Source of the DNA: Thermohalobaculum sp050331395
GTDB lineage: Bacteria > Pseudomonadota > Alphaproteobacteria > Rhodobacterales > Rhodobacteraceae
NCBI GenBank assembly: GCA_050331395.1
Contig: JBHJGX010000069.1
Span: 1-64,000, forward strand
Reading direction: 5' to 3'
DNA: 64,000 nt
Part shown: piece after piece, positions 47,416-56,928 of the stretch
How the letters are laid out: each line of letters starts with the position of its first letter
How positions within the stretch are numbered: the stretch's first letter is position 1
Position numbers and translations under genes: made by a program
The notes under the pieces: model-generated
What the model was told of the DNA's origin: nothing
Seen by the model: only the letters and a program-made list of their open reading frames with translations
Database searches by the model: none

Positions 47416-49632
47416 ATGTTGTCGCGCCACCGCCCCCCCGCCCCCCGTCGCCATGTGGCGTTCCTGGTCGCCTGCCTGTCAGCGTCCGCGCTGCCGGCGA
47501 TGGCCGCCGACCCCGAGCGCCCGCGCATCGGGCTCGTCCTCGGCGGCGGCGGGGCCGCGGGGGTCGCGCATGTGGGCGTGATCCAGGCCCTCGAAGAGCT
47601 CGGCATCCGCCCCGACGTGGTCACCGGCACGAGCATGGGCGCCATCGTCGGCGGGCTCTATGCGGCGGGCTTCTCGCCGGACGAGCTCGGTCGGGCGGTC
47701 ACCGAGATCGACTGGGCGAACATCTTCAACGACAAGTCCGACCGGAGCCTCCTGCACCCGCTTCGCCGCGACAGTCGCCTCGACCCGTTGGTTCAGTCGG
47801 ACCTGCCCATCGGCCTCTCGGCGAACGGGATCTCCGTCGATGCGGGCGTGATCGACGCGGTCAAGCTCAGCCTGACGCTCCGCCGCCTCGCCGCGCGTGC
47901 CGAGGGGATCTCGGATTTCGATGAGCTGCCCATCCCGTTCCGGGCGATCGCCACGGATCTCGTCACCGGCGAGCCGGTCGTTCTCGGCACCGGAGATCTG
48001 TCGCGGGCGATCCGGGCGTCGATGTCGATCCCGGGGCTCTTCCCGCCCGTGGAGATCGACGGCCGGGTCCTGGTGGATGGGGGCGTGGTCAACAACCTTC
48101 CCATGGACGTGGCGCGGGCCCTCGGCGCCGATGTCCTCATCGTCTCGAACATCCCGAGCGCGACGGTCACGCCCGAGGATGTCGGCTCGCTGACCGCGGC
48201 ACTTGCACAAACGCTCTCGATCATGATTGCCGCCAACGCCAAGGCGCAGATCGCCACGCTCGAACCGGGCGACGTGCTTCTGGTGCCGGATGTGGGCGCG
48301 GTGGGCGTGCTCGCCTTCGACGAGGCCCGGGACACGGTCTCGACCGGCCTCGATGCGGTTCGGGCGGCCGAACCCGCGCTCCGCCGGATCGCAGCCGGTC
48401 GGGGGCCGCTCGCGCCGCTCGAGCTGCAGGCGGATCTGAGCGGCGAGATCCGCTATGACCGGATCGCGATCGAGTATGACGGCGATCTCGACACCAAGGT
48501 CCTCCGCGCGATGCTGAACCTGCCCGAGGAAGGCCCGGTGCCGATCGAAGAGATCGAGATTGCGCTCCGCCGGCTCTACGGCATCGGCACGATCGACGAC
48601 GTGCGCTACCGCTTCGAGACCGACGGGGGCGAACGGGTGCTGGTCGTCCAGGCCGAGCCGCGGGGCACGGGCCGCTTCCGGCCGCGCCTCGGGATCGAAT
48701 TCAGCGACGTCTTCGGCGACGATGCCGACTTCACGCTGTCCCTCGGGATCAGCGCGACCGAGCTCAACCCGCTTGGCGGTCGGCTCGACTTCGATGGTGC
48801 GGTCGGGTCGGTGGACGGCGCGCGGCTCCGCTTCGAGCAGCCGTTGAATTATGGCCAGACGCTCTTCGTGCGGCCGAACGTGCTCTATTTCAAACGGAAC
48901 GGAACGCTGTTCGCCCAGCCCGACGTGCCGCTGGCCGAGATCGAAGTCGAAAGCCTTGACGCCGGCGTCGAATTACTCTGGACCCCGGTCTCCTGGGGGC
49001 GTTTCGGGATCGGCGTCGCGTATAGCCGCGAAGTCTCGAGCACGTCGGCGGGCGTGATCCCGACCGTCAGCCAGAGTACCTTTGCCGACGAAACCTTGCC
49101 GCTTTCGGTTGGCGTGGATTTCGACACCCTCGACGATACCGACCTTCCGCGCGCGGGCGCGCAGCTCGGCGCAATCCTCGATTTCGACTTGAGCGACGGG
49201 GGCAGGCCCGACCGCGTGCAGGTCGACGCCGTTGCCGCGTATTCGATCGGGCAAAATACCGTATCGCCCTTTTTCGAACTCGAAGGCGGCCTCGGCAATG
49301 ACGGCTTCAACCCGGCCTTCATCGGCGGCTTTCAGCGGCTCTCGGGCTTCGAGAATGGCGAGCTGATCGGCAACGTGGTGGGCGTGATCGGCATCAGATA
49401 CTATCGGCGGTTCGGGTTCGACACGCTCTTTGGCAAGGAGACCTTCATCGGAGCGAGCGCGGAATACGGCGGAGCCTATGCGGATTGGGAAGATGTGGGC
49501 CGCGACGGCAGCTTTCTCGCCGGGTCGCTGTTCGCCGGGGTCGAGACGAGCCTCGGCCCCGTGATCCTTGGTTTCGGCGCGGCCGAGACCGGCCAATTCT
49601 CCGCCACGCTCTCCCTCGGCGCGCGGTTCTGA
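47416..49632 (+). CDS. Patatin-like phospholipase with POTRA and outer-membrane beta-barrel (type Vd secreted, PlpD-like)
   Basis: 738 residues. The signal peptide ends near 'LPAMA' (residue ~30). The patatin domain (~36-330) has oxyanion loop GGGG (43-46), nucleophile Ser73 in GTSMG and catalytic Asp221 in 'VDGGVVNN'. A POTRA-like domain (~370-430: 'LPEEGPVPIEEIEIALRRLYGIGTIDDVRYRF') precedes a ~300-residue BamA/FhaC-type barrel that ends in aromatic Phe ('LSLGARF'). This is the layout of PlpD/FplA type Vd autotransporters, which display phospholipase A at the surface. It may act on host or self lipids. The stop is 4 bp from the convergent cytochrome gene. Confidence 0.92.
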   Translation: MLSRHRPPAPRRHVAFLVACLSASALPAMAADPERPRIGLVLGGGGAAGVAHVGVIQALEELGIRPDVVTGTSMGAIVGGLYAAGFSPDELGRAVTEIDWANIFNDKSDRSLLHPLRRDSRLDPLVQSDLPIGLSANGISVDAGVIDAVKLSLTLRRLAARAEGISDFDELPIPFRAIATDLVTGEPVVLGTGDLSRAIRASMSIPGLFPPVEIDGRVLVDGGVVNNLPMDVARALGADVLIVSNIPSATVTPEDVGSLTAALAQTLSIMIAANAKAQIATLEPGDVLLVPDVGAVGVLAFDEARDTVSTGLDAVRAAEPALRRIAAGRGPLAPLELQADLSGEIRYDRIAIEYDGDLDTKVLRAMLNLPEEGPVPIEEIEIALRRLYGIGTIDDVRYRFETDGGERVLVVQAEPRGTGRFRPRLGIEFSDVFGDDADFTLSLGISATELNPLGGRLDFDGAVGSVDGARLRFEQPLNYGQTLFVRPNVLYFKRNGTLFAQPDVPLAEIEVESLDAGVELLWTPVSWGRFGIGVAYSREVSSTSAGVIPTVSQSTFADETLPLSVGVDFDTLDDTDLPRAGAQLGAILDFDLSDGGRPDRVQVDAVAAYSIGQNTVSPFFELEGGLGNDGFNPAFIGGFQRLSGFENGELIGNVVGVIGIRYYRRFGFDTLFGKETFIGASAEYGGAYADWEDVGRDGSFLAGSLFAGVETSLGPVILGFGAAETGQFSATLSLGARF

Positions 49633-49636
49633 CCGG

Positions 49637-51049
49637 TCAGAGCGTTTTCAGATATTCGAGAAGCGCGCCCCGCTCCGCCGCGCTCAGCCCGTCGCTATAG
49701 GTGTGTCCACCATTGCCGTATCCGCGCCGCGTCGTGTCGTAGATCCGCCGGCGGAGCGCTGGGTCGGTCTCCGCGTCCTGGCCCGCGTCGAGCGTCTCAT
49801 AGGCCCAGCCCATCGCCGCCCGGTCATAGCTCCGCGGCGCCGTCCGGTGGCGCCAATAGACAGGCCGCTGCCGGCTGTCGAGGAGCGCCGCCATGCTGGG
49901 CACCGAGCCGTTGTGGAGATATGGCGCCGTCGCCCAAACCCCGTCGAGGGGCGGCGCGATATAGCCGGGTGCTGGGGCCGCGCTCTCGACGGTGCCGTAG
50001 GGCGAGCGCGCAACCCAATCGTAGAACCGATCCCGCGAGCCGTCGGTCGCCGCCGTCGCATAGGCCGGGTCGGTGCCGACCTCGTCGAGCCCGTAGACCC
50101 GGTTCGGGTAGCTCTCATCTGCCCCGTAGCTTCCGTGGCAGGACGCGCAGTCCCGCGCATAGATCTCGCCACCCCGCTCGGCCGCCTCGGCATCGATCTC
50201 ATAGGGATACGCCGGCGCCTCCAGCGCGGCGATATAGGCCCGGATATCCGGCGCATAGGCGTCGATCCGGGCGATGTCTTCGGTCCCATCGATGCAGAGC
50301 ATCGAGGCGAGCAGCATGAACCCCGCATGATCGCCCCGCCCGATCGTCGTGTAGAACATCGCCGTCTTCTTGCGCATGTTCCACCAGGGCGGCACGCTGA
50401 CGGGCAGCGGCTCGGTCGGTGGCGGGTCGAGGAGCGGCGTCTCGGACCATTCGAGCGTCTCGGGATCGAGCCGCGACATCAACGCCCAGGTGAGGTTCGT
50501 TGCCGGGTTCACGCCCACGGTCGCCGTCTGGACATAGGGCGCGATGCCCTCGATCCGGTCGGCCCAGTGCTCCCAGGCCCGCGTCTCCGCCGCCCCGCGC
50601 ACGAAGTTCCCCGATTGCAGGACGAGCCGCCGCGGATCTTGGGTGAAATCACCGAATTCGTTGCCGAGCCCGACGATCAGCTCGCCGTTGATCTCGGCCG
50701 CGTGGCAGGTCAGGCAGTTGTTCGAGACGATTTCGACCCCGTCTTCGTTGCGATGCGCGGTGAGGGCATAGGGCAGCTCGGCATTGCGTCCTTCGCGGCC
50801 GGGCAGGCGGGGACCCCCGTCGAGATCGGCCACCCGGGCATAGGCATCGGCCGGGATCCCACAGGAGACATAGGCTTCGTTGACGAGGGCGCGGTAGCCG
50901 GCCTCCGGATCGCCCGGGCGTTGCTCGGCGGCGACGACCTCGCCAAGCGGCGAGCGATGGCGGTCGGCGGCGGTGCCTCCGTCGTCGTCGCAGGCGGTCA
51001 GGAGCGGGGCAAGGAGCGCAAGGAGCGCGATGCGGAGAAACACAGTCAT
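49637..51049 (-). CDS. Dihaem cytochrome c lipoprotein
   Basis: 470 residues from ATG 51049. The lipobox 'LLTAC' puts the Cys near residue 19. Two haem c motifs: CLTCH (early, 'IVSNNCLTCHAAEING') and CASCH ('IYARDCASCHGSYGAD'). 'APPLDGVWATAPYLHNGSVPSM' after the second haem is typical of cytochrome c peroxidase/MauG-related and thiosulfate-type dihaem proteins and supplies a Met/His ligand region. It is membrane-anchored and faces the periplasm. The start overlaps the stop of the CrtC/AttH-type gene (ATGA), so the two probably work together. The electron partner and substrate are unknown. Confidence 0.85.
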   Translation of the reverse strand: MTVFLRIALLALLAPLLTACDDDGGTAADRHRSPLGEVVAAEQRPGDPEAGYRALVNEAYVSCGIPADAYARVADLDGGPRLPGREGRNAELPYALTAHRNEDGVEIVSNNCLTCHAAEINGELIVGLGNEFGDFTQDPRRLVLQSGNFVRGAAETRAWEHWADRIEGIAPYVQTATVGVNPATNLTWALMSRLDPETLEWSETPLLDPPPTEPLPVSVPPWWNMRKKTAMFYTTIGRGDHAGFMLLASMLCIDGTEDIARIDAYAPDIRAYIAALEAPAYPYEIDAEAAERGGEIYARDCASCHGSYGADESYPNRVYGLDEVGTDPAYATAATDGSRDRFYDWVARSPYGTVESAAPAPGYIAPPLDGVWATAPYLHNGSVPSMAALLDSRQRPVYWRHRTAPRSYDRAAMGWAYETLDAGQDAETDPALRRRIYDTTRRGYGNGGHTYSDGLSAAERGALLEYLKTL

Positions 51050-52206
51050 GGCGCGTCGTATCCGGTCAGTTGCAGTGTGCCGAGGCCCCGCACGGGCCGG
51101 CCGCCGCGCGTGCCGTCGACGGCGACGAGGCCGCTCCAGAGGGGGGCTGCGAAAGCGTGACGTTGGTCGTCGATCAGGGGCGAAACGTCGAGCACGAGGC
51201 CGCCGCCTGCGACCTCCCAGCGGACCGGGTAGCGGGTGTCGGTGCCGTCCGGACGCCATTCCGCCGAGGGTGTCATCTCGACCGCCCCGCCCGAAAGCGC
51301 CTCTGTCTCGCCGTCCGGCCCCACCTGCAGCCCGTCGACGCTCGCGCCTCCACGGCCGTCCCGGCGCCGCGTGCGCAGGAGAGTGAGCGCGGTCCCGTCG
51401 TCGAGGTGCAGGATCAGCCGGTCATACGCGACCGGTCCGCCCGGGAGTGGAAGCTCGCCCCAAAGATGGTCGTGCCAGGCCTCTCCGGTGACGGGGATGC
51501 CGGCGATTTGGCCGGTGACCGCAAGACGGGGCAGGGCATAGCCGCGGACAGGCGTGTCGGCCTCGCGAGCTTCGCCTACGCCGTCGCTCTCGCCGACCGG
51601 AACCGGCTGGGCGCCGGGCGCGAGCGTGAGCCGGAATTCCCGGCCGTCCACCGATCCGAAGACCTGGAGCGCGGCATTCTCGTCTGCGCGGATCGCCCAA
51701 TCGTCGAGCCATATCTCCGGCGCACCATTCGCGAACCCCGCCGCAGCGGTCCCGCTCCGTGCAAAGCGTTCTTCCGAGATCGGCGGGGCATCGGCGCGCA
51801 CGAGGATCGCATGGGCCCGATAAAGCGCATCGACCGCCCAGGGGCTGTCGTCGGCGGCCTGCGGAGGCCGCAGCCCGAACCGGGTGAACACGATCTCCAG
51901 CCCGATGGGGGCCCCGTCCGGGCCGCGCAGATGCGCCGAGAGCGACCAGGTCTCGCTCCGCGCCTCGGGATGCGCGCCGTGATCCCTTGGCAGCGCCGGT
52001 TGCCACGCGCCGGATGGGCGCGCGAAGGAGGCCTCGGCGGCCGCGTCGATCAAGCTCTCGAGAATTTGCGCCTCTGACCCGGCGTCTCCGCGCTCTCTGG
52101 GTGGCTCTGGGCTCCGCATGAAAACCCACGCGCCCGCCACCGCGAGAAGGGCGGCCGCCAAGAGCGTGAACCAAGGCCAAAGGCGTCGTGTCGATAACGC
52201 TTGCAT
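51046..52206 (-). CDS. CrtC/AttH lipocalin-like protein, membrane-anchored
   Basis: 386 residues. An N-terminal anchor ('RLWPWFTLLAAALLAVAGAWVFM') is followed by a beta-rich domain of the carotenoid 1,2-hydratase/AttH superfamily. Signature blocks are 'SETWSLSAHLRGPDGAPIGLEIVFTRFG', 'VTGEAWHDHLWGELPLPGGPVAYDRLILHLDDGTALTLL', and a C-terminal 'ALPRLAVTGQI' to 'VRGLGTLQLTGY'. CrtC hydrates carotenoids; AttH-type proteins usually accompany an ABC transporter, absent here. Coupling to a dihaem cytochrome is unusual and suggests a redox role on a lipid. It is probably exposed to the periplasm. Confidence 0.75.
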   Translation of the reverse strand: MQALSTRRLWPWFTLLAAALLAVAGAWVFMRSPEPPRERGDAGSEAQILESLIDAAAEASFARPSGAWQPALPRDHGAHPEARSETWSLSAHLRGPDGAPIGLEIVFTRFGLRPPQAADDSPWAVDALYRAHAILVRADAPPISEERFARSGTAAAGFANGAPEIWLDDWAIRADENAALQVFGSVDGREFRLTLAPGAQPVPVGESDGVGEAREADTPVRGYALPRLAVTGQIAGIPVTGEAWHDHLWGELPLPGGPVAYDRLILHLDDGTALTLLRTRRRDGRGGASVDGLQVGPDGETEALSGGAVEMTPSAEWRPDGTDTRYPVRWEVAGGGLVLDVSPLIDDQRHAFAAPLWSGLVAVDGTRGGRPVRGLGTLQLTGYDAP

Positions 52207-52276
52207 GGCGAGACAGATAGCACGGGCGCCGCCTTCCGCGAGGCGGGCCGGACCCCCTGCCGCAGGCGTGCCCCTG

Positions 52277-52729
52277 TCACTCGGCCTTGTAGACGTCGTA
52301 GCCGATGATCTTCGCGGGCGCGTCGCCCGTGTTCTCCCACCAATGCACCAGGCCGTGCGGCTCGAGCGAGATCCCGCCCGGCCCGAGGATCACGGGCTCC
52401 GCTTCGTCGGAGCGGTGTTCGGTCATCTCGCCCTCGACGACGACGGCGATCGCCGGCCGGCCGTCATGGCTGTGCTGAGGGATCACCCCGCCCGGCTGGA
52501 TCTCGAAGAACCGCACGCGCATCCGGTGGCCGGGCAGGGCGGCGGCGCCGTCCTCGAGGGCGAATTCGCCGGCGGGAACGAGCACGAGACCCTTCGCCCC
52601 GCGCGGGCCGTCGAGCGTGCGTAAACCCGGCGTGCCGGTCACGGCGGGGCTCGCGGGGATCTCGATCACATGGGCGAAGGCGGCCCCGGCGGTGAGAGCG
52701 AGCAGTGAGGCGCAGAGAAGACGCGGCAT
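52277..52729 (-). CDS. Secreted cupin-domain protein
   Basis: 150 residues from ATG 52729, with AAAGGATCC just upstream. Signal peptide 'MPRLLCASLLALTAGAAFA'. The single cupin fold has 'PGGVIPQHSHDGRPAIAVVVEGEM' with the His-x-His and Glu metal-ligand pattern, and a second motif 'PHGLVHWWENTGDAPAKIIGYDVY' with the last His. It is likely a periplasmic metal-binding protein. The function is unspecified; some such cupins protect or sense. It is preceded by the dab genes, but the 96-bp gap implies its own promoter or read-through. Confidence 0.78.
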   Translation of the reverse strand: MPRLLCASLLALTAGAAFAHVIEIPASPAVTGTPGLRTLDGPRGAKGLVLVPAGEFALEDGAAALPGHRMRVRFFEIQPGGVIPQHSHDGRPAIAVVVEGEMTEHRSDEAEPVILGPGGISLEPHGLVHWWENTGDAPAKIIGYDVYKAE

Positions 52730-52825
52730 GGGGGATCCTTTCGCATCGGAGGTTGGCCGACCAGCGTGCAAAGTAACCCATCCGCGGTGCCGACGGTCAT
52801 CACGTTTTCCGTCGGTCGCCGACCC

Positions 52826-55240
52826 TCAGGCAACCTTTGCGGCGGGCTCCGCCATGGGCTCCCAGACGAGGCCGCCCGCATAGCGGTGGGCCATCCGACC
52901 CTCCCCGTCGAGGGCGAAAAGACCGAGCCAGCCATTGTCGAAGAGCGCGCGGACCCCGTCATGGCGGGCGAGGATCTCGGTCATCGCATCGACGGGGGCC
53001 TCGATGCAGACCGTAAGCCGGAGCGGCTCGTGCATCAGCCGTTCCCCGTCATGCACCGACTGCCAAGGCAAGCCGCCGCGGAGTGTGCCGCCATTGCCCT
53101 CGACCACGCCGATCCCGCCGACGACATTGTGCAAAAGCTTGTTGCCCGAGCCGAACACCTCGGGCGCGACCACCGAGCCGTAATATTGTAAGCTAATCCA
53201 ACTCGCGACGACGACCGGCGCGGTCATGATGAGCTCGAGAACCGGATACCCGTTCGCCGCATCGTCGGCGGCGACGTAATCGTGGAGAAAGGCGCGGCCC
53301 TCGAGGCTGCGGCCCCGGGTCCGACTGCGGGGCGCGGCGATGAAGGCCTGCGCCCCCGCAAGCGCCCATTCCGGCCGGACCTCCGCCCAATCCCGGGCCC
53401 GCGCATCGACGGCATGGGCGCCCGAGGCCCGCGGCAATCGGGGCGCCCGCTCGCCACGGGTCGCGCGTCCGGCCGCTTCGAACCAGCGCCGTGCCCGGGC
53501 AATGTCGTCCCGGTGCCCCTCCGCGGGCGCATCGATATAGAGCGTCATGCGGTCGCTCGTCGTGTCGTGGAGGCCGCCGACAAAAAGCGTGTCGCCGGGG
53601 ATCTCGATGCCCCGGGGCGCGAGGCCGCTCCGCACCTCCGGATCGTTGAGCAAGCCAGCGAGGAGCCGGGCATTCGCCTCGCCCGAATAGCCGCCGCAGG
53701 CCCCGCATTGGAGCCCGCTCTCAAAGGGGTTGTTGGTCACCCGCGCGCCGTGGCCCGCGAGCACGACAAGCCGGGCGAAGCCGCAGGTGAGCGACATGGC
53801 CCGGAGCACGGTCTCGGCCGCACCGATCCGGGTCTCGAGCGGAAGTGCCGGTGCGAACCGGGGCGCAGGCTCGGACGGGGCCGGCATCTCGCCGAGGCCG
53901 AGCGCGTCGCGCACGAGCTTGGCCACATAAACCGGGCCCATCGCTTCGACGAAGGCGAAGGAGGAGACGGCGGCGAGCTTGAACCGTCCCCAGGCGCGGA
54001 GGGCACGGGCCGAATGCCGCGCGGCGAGCGCGGTCTCGGCGCGGTCCGGCGTCTCGGCGGTGCTCTCGACGCTGGCGGTCAGGAGAACCGGCAGGCGGTG
54101 TTCGGCCACGTCGGACGCAAAGCGCCGGTGCCGCGCGCCGATGCCGAAAAAGCCCGCGAAGCCGAGCGTCCGGATCGACGGATCGACGGCCTCGAGCGCG
54201 CGGCGGAAGATCTCGGAGCGCACATCTATACAGAACGCGGCTTGGAGCGTTGGGCGCTCGGGGGTCGCACGCTCGGGGGTCCCGCGATCGGGGGCCGTGC
54301 TCTCCACCGGGGTCGCGAGCGTCTCGGCAAGCCCGCGCTGCGCGGCCCGCTCGGCGGCGTCCTGAAAGATCGCATCCACGGTTTCGGCCGCGCTCGGCGT
54401 CACGGGCTCAGCATAGCGGGCCCGGATCTCGGCCCATCCGGCCGCCCCGGCCTCGCCCGCGAGATCGTGCAGCGCCTCCTCCCAGACGAGGCGTATCGCG
54501 AGGAGATCCGCGAGGGTCGGGTCGCTGCCCCCGCCGAGTTCCGCCTTCCAAAGGAGATGGCGGGCGTATTGCGCCCAGCCGCCGAGGGTCATGAGCAACC
54601 GGTGGAAATAGCATTCGAGCGCGGTGTCCGGCAGTCCGAGCCGGGCGACGGTCGCGGCAACGGCCGCCTCCGGCTCGATCGGCAAGGCGGCGACGCGGGC
54701 GGCGAAGCCCGTGGCGCCGTGGATCTCGGGGGTGAGGTCGCGGGTCGCCTCGACCCGCCAGAGCGTCCAGGCCCGGCCCTCAACCTGCCAGAGCGCCTGG
54801 CCCCGGTCGAAGAGGCTGCCGGCGAAATGGCCGATCCGTTCGGCCACGAGGTCGGGCCAATCGGTGCCGGTCGACCGCGCCGCCAGATCGGCGAGCGTCG
54901 GCAACGCCTGCGGCCGCGGCGCCTCCGTCTCGAGCGCGGCGCGGAGGGCGGCGGTCGAGGCGGGGCGGGCGGGCTCACGACAGGCGGCGAGGGCCGCCGC
55001 GAGGTCGATCTCGGCGATCTCGCCCGCAGCGATCCGGTCGCGATACCAGGTCCGCGGCAAGGTCACCGGCGCTCCGGCCACCCGCGCGAGCCGGGCGGCA
55101 GCGGCGGCGAGCGATTCCTCGGTCTGGCCGAGAAAGGGGTTCACCGCGACCGTGGCCGACAGCGGCCAGAGCGGCGGGATCCGGCGGCAGGCCCGGTCGA
55201 GGGCGGCCGCGACGGTCTCGGGGGAGGGGGATGCGGTCAT
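52826..55240 (-). CDS. dabA: Inorganic carbon (bicarbonate) accumulation protein DabA
   Basis: 804 residues (former DUF2309), normal length. It is a beta-carbonic-anhydrase-like protein that uses zinc to fix CO2 as bicarbonate, driven through DabB. Zinc-site pattern: Cys and Asp in 'AAFCIDVRSEIFRRALE', His in 'VLAGHGARVTNNPFESG' and Cys in 'LQCGACGGYSGEANARLLAGLLND'. The N-terminal 'WPLSATVAVNPFLGQTEESL' and C-terminal 'ASWISLQYYGSVVAPEVFGSGNKLLHNVVGGIGVVEGNGGTLRGGLPWQSVHDGE' are family blocks. It is 31 bp downstream of dabB in one operon. It sits at the inner face of the membrane. Confidence 0.95.
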   Translation of the reverse strand: MTASPSPETVAAALDRACRRIPPLWPLSATVAVNPFLGQTEESLAAAAARLARVAGAPVTLPRTWYRDRIAAGEIAEIDLAAALAACREPARPASTAALRAALETEAPRPQALPTLADLAARSTGTDWPDLVAERIGHFAGSLFDRGQALWQVEGRAWTLWRVEATRDLTPEIHGATGFAARVAALPIEPEAAVAATVARLGLPDTALECYFHRLLMTLGGWAQYARHLLWKAELGGGSDPTLADLLAIRLVWEEALHDLAGEAGAAGWAEIRARYAEPVTPSAAETVDAIFQDAAERAAQRGLAETLATPVESTAPDRGTPERATPERPTLQAAFCIDVRSEIFRRALEAVDPSIRTLGFAGFFGIGARHRRFASDVAEHRLPVLLTASVESTAETPDRAETALAARHSARALRAWGRFKLAAVSSFAFVEAMGPVYVAKLVRDALGLGEMPAPSEPAPRFAPALPLETRIGAAETVLRAMSLTCGFARLVVLAGHGARVTNNPFESGLQCGACGGYSGEANARLLAGLLNDPEVRSGLAPRGIEIPGDTLFVGGLHDTTSDRMTLYIDAPAEGHRDDIARARRWFEAAGRATRGERAPRLPRASGAHAVDARARDWAEVRPEWALAGAQAFIAAPRSRTRGRSLEGRAFLHDYVAADDAANGYPVLELIMTAPVVVASWISLQYYGSVVAPEVFGSGNKLLHNVVGGIGVVEGNGGTLRGGLPWQSVHDGERLMHEPLRLTVCIEAPVDAMTEILARHDGVRALFDNGWLGLFALDGEGRMAHRYAGGLVWEPMAEPAAKVA

Positions 55241-55271
55241 CGGTCCGGTCTCCGCGTGTCAATGGTGGAGG

Positions 55272-56831
55272 TCAGTCGGGGCGGGTCCGCAGACCCAAGA
55301 GACGGTCGAACACGGCGTTCGCATAGAGCCCGTTCGACAAGTGCACACGGATCCCGCGGGCAGCCGGGTGATGCGACCAGAGCGGGAACATCGCCTGGGC
55401 GAGGGCGACAAGCGCAAAGCTCGCCACCGCGAGGACGATGAGGGCCCATTCGAGCGGTCCGGGCGGCGGCGTCGCTGGCAGCGTGTCCGCGGTCAGCCGC
55501 TCGGCCCCGGTCTGCAAGACGAAATAGCTGATCGACGCGGCGACCGAATAGGCGGCGGTGCGCAACGTCAGCGTCTTCGGCGCCGCGTCCGCGAGGCCTT
55601 GGGCGATCAGGTAGGCGACGCCGAAGATCAGGATCGCGCCGAGGGCGATGGCCTGGGGCGACTTGCCTTCGAAGCCGAGGCCGAGGCCCCAGCCGATCGC
55701 CCCGTAGATCACAAGCGCGAGACCGAAGGCCCGGAGCACCGCGCGCCCGTTCGGCACGGCGACCGGGCCGGGGCGGCGGATCTGCGCGACGGTCTCCACG
55801 GCCATACCCGAGGCGAGGAAGGCGTGGGCCTTGTAGAGCGAATGGGCAAGGATATGCAGGAGGGCGAGCGGGAAGAGCGCGAGCCCGCATTGCAGGATCA
55901 TGAACCCCATTTGCGCGACGGTCGACCAGGCGAGCGAGGTTTTCACCGCCGGCTGGGTCAGCATCACGAGCCCGCCGAATAGCGCCGTGAAGCCGCCGAT
56001 CATCACGAGAACCGCCAGCACGCCGGGCGCGAGCAGCATCACGTCGGCGAAGCGGATGAGCAGAAATCCGCCCGCATTCACCACCCCCGCATGAAGAAGC
56101 GCCGAGACGGGCGTGGGCGTCTCCATCACCTCGGTCAGCCAGCCATGGGTCGGGAACTGCGCGGATTTGAGGATCGCGGCGAGGGCGAGGAGACCGGCGG
56201 CCGGGAGCGCTTCGGGCGGCGCCTCGCCGGCCCGGGCGGCCTCGAGGATCGCGGCGATCTCTTGGCTGCCGTAGCCGCGGGCCAGCAGTATCGCAGCCGC
56301 GACGAGGGCGAGGTCGCCTAGGCGGGCGCAGATCGCTTTCTTTCGTGCCGCGCGGCCTGCGGCCGGGCGTTCCGGATAAAAGACCAGTAGCCGGTGGAGG
56401 CAGAGGCTCGTGGCGATCCAGCCGGCCGCGAGGGTCGCCAGGGTGCCTGCGCTCACCAGCACGGCGACGCCCGCGAGCGTCGCCCCCATCCACCCGAGAA
56501 ACGGGCCCTGGCGCGCCTCACCGTCGAGATACGCCGAGGAAAAACGGAGTACGGCCCAGCCGACAAAGGCGACGAGGGCGAGCATGGTCGCGCTCAGGAC
56601 GTCGAGGCGGAGGGCGAACTCGAGCCCGGCGATCTGGACCGAGGGGCTGGTACCCGGGCCGTCGCGGAGGAGAAGCGCGCCTGCGGCCAGCGCCACGGCC
56701 AAGGCCGCAAGGGCCGCAGCCTCGGCGCCTCGGCAGAGGGCGCGGGGACGGAAGCCCGGCGCACGGAGCGCCGCGACCGCGAGCGCCAAGTAAGCGGCCG
56801 GCGCAAGGAGGGGGAAGAGCGTGTGGATCAT
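55272..56831 (-). CDS. dabB: Inorganic carbon transporter membrane subunit DabB (NuoL/Mrp-like)
   Basis: 519 residues from ATG 56831, with GGAG 8 bases upstream; a longer frame to 56942 crosses the divergent promoter. About 14 membrane spans, with the proton-conducting core 'GWLTEVMETPTPVSALLHAGVVNAGGFLLIRFADVML', 'TQPAVKTSLAWSTVAQMGFMILQCGLALFPLALLHILAHSLYKAHAFLASG' (the conserved Lys/Glu/His set of NuoL-type channels). It pairs with DabA, using the cation gradient to drive bicarbonate build-up. It is divergent from a LysR gene. Confidence 0.95.
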   Translation of the reverse strand: MIHTLFPLLAPAAYLALAVAALRAPGFRPRALCRGAEAAALAALAVALAAGALLLRDGPGTSPSVQIAGLEFALRLDVLSATMLALVAFVGWAVLRFSSAYLDGEARQGPFLGWMGATLAGVAVLVSAGTLATLAAGWIATSLCLHRLLVFYPERPAAGRAARKKAICARLGDLALVAAAILLARGYGSQEIAAILEAARAGEAPPEALPAAGLLALAAILKSAQFPTHGWLTEVMETPTPVSALLHAGVVNAGGFLLIRFADVMLLAPGVLAVLVMIGGFTALFGGLVMLTQPAVKTSLAWSTVAQMGFMILQCGLALFPLALLHILAHSLYKAHAFLASGMAVETVAQIRRPGPVAVPNGRAVLRAFGLALVIYGAIGWGLGLGFEGKSPQAIALGAILIFGVAYLIAQGLADAAPKTLTLRTAAYSVAASISYFVLQTGAERLTADTLPATPPPGPLEWALIVLAVASFALVALAQAMFPLWSHHPAARGIRVHLSNGLYANAVFDRLLGLRTRPD

Positions 56832-56907
56832 GCGGCATCTCCGATTGGCTCGGCGATGGCCATATCGCGGCGCGCGCGATCGGAAAAATAGATTGTCTGC
56901 GCAAGAT

Positions 56908-56926
56908 CGTTCTGTTTCAAAGAACG
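56908..56926. promoter_or_regulatory. LysR-type inverted repeat in the dab divergent promoter
   Basis: CGTTCT (56908-56913) and AGAACG (56921-56926) are perfect arms 7 bases apart and include the T-N11-A pattern of LysR binding sites. The site ends 2 bp before the LysR ATG at 56929, so it suits autoregulation and activation of dabBA in the 97-bp gap. Confidence 0.55.
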
Positions 56927-56928
56927 GT

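Noticed and set aside
47071..47454. Minus-strand frame of 127 codons in the tRNA-patatin gap, weakly reminiscent of a transposase end
   Set aside because: It overlaps the patatin start, has no ribosome site, and no transposase catalytic motif or terminal inverted repeat is seen.
53282..55441. Open frame of 719 codons on the plus strand
   Set aside because: Antisense to dabA; no motif.
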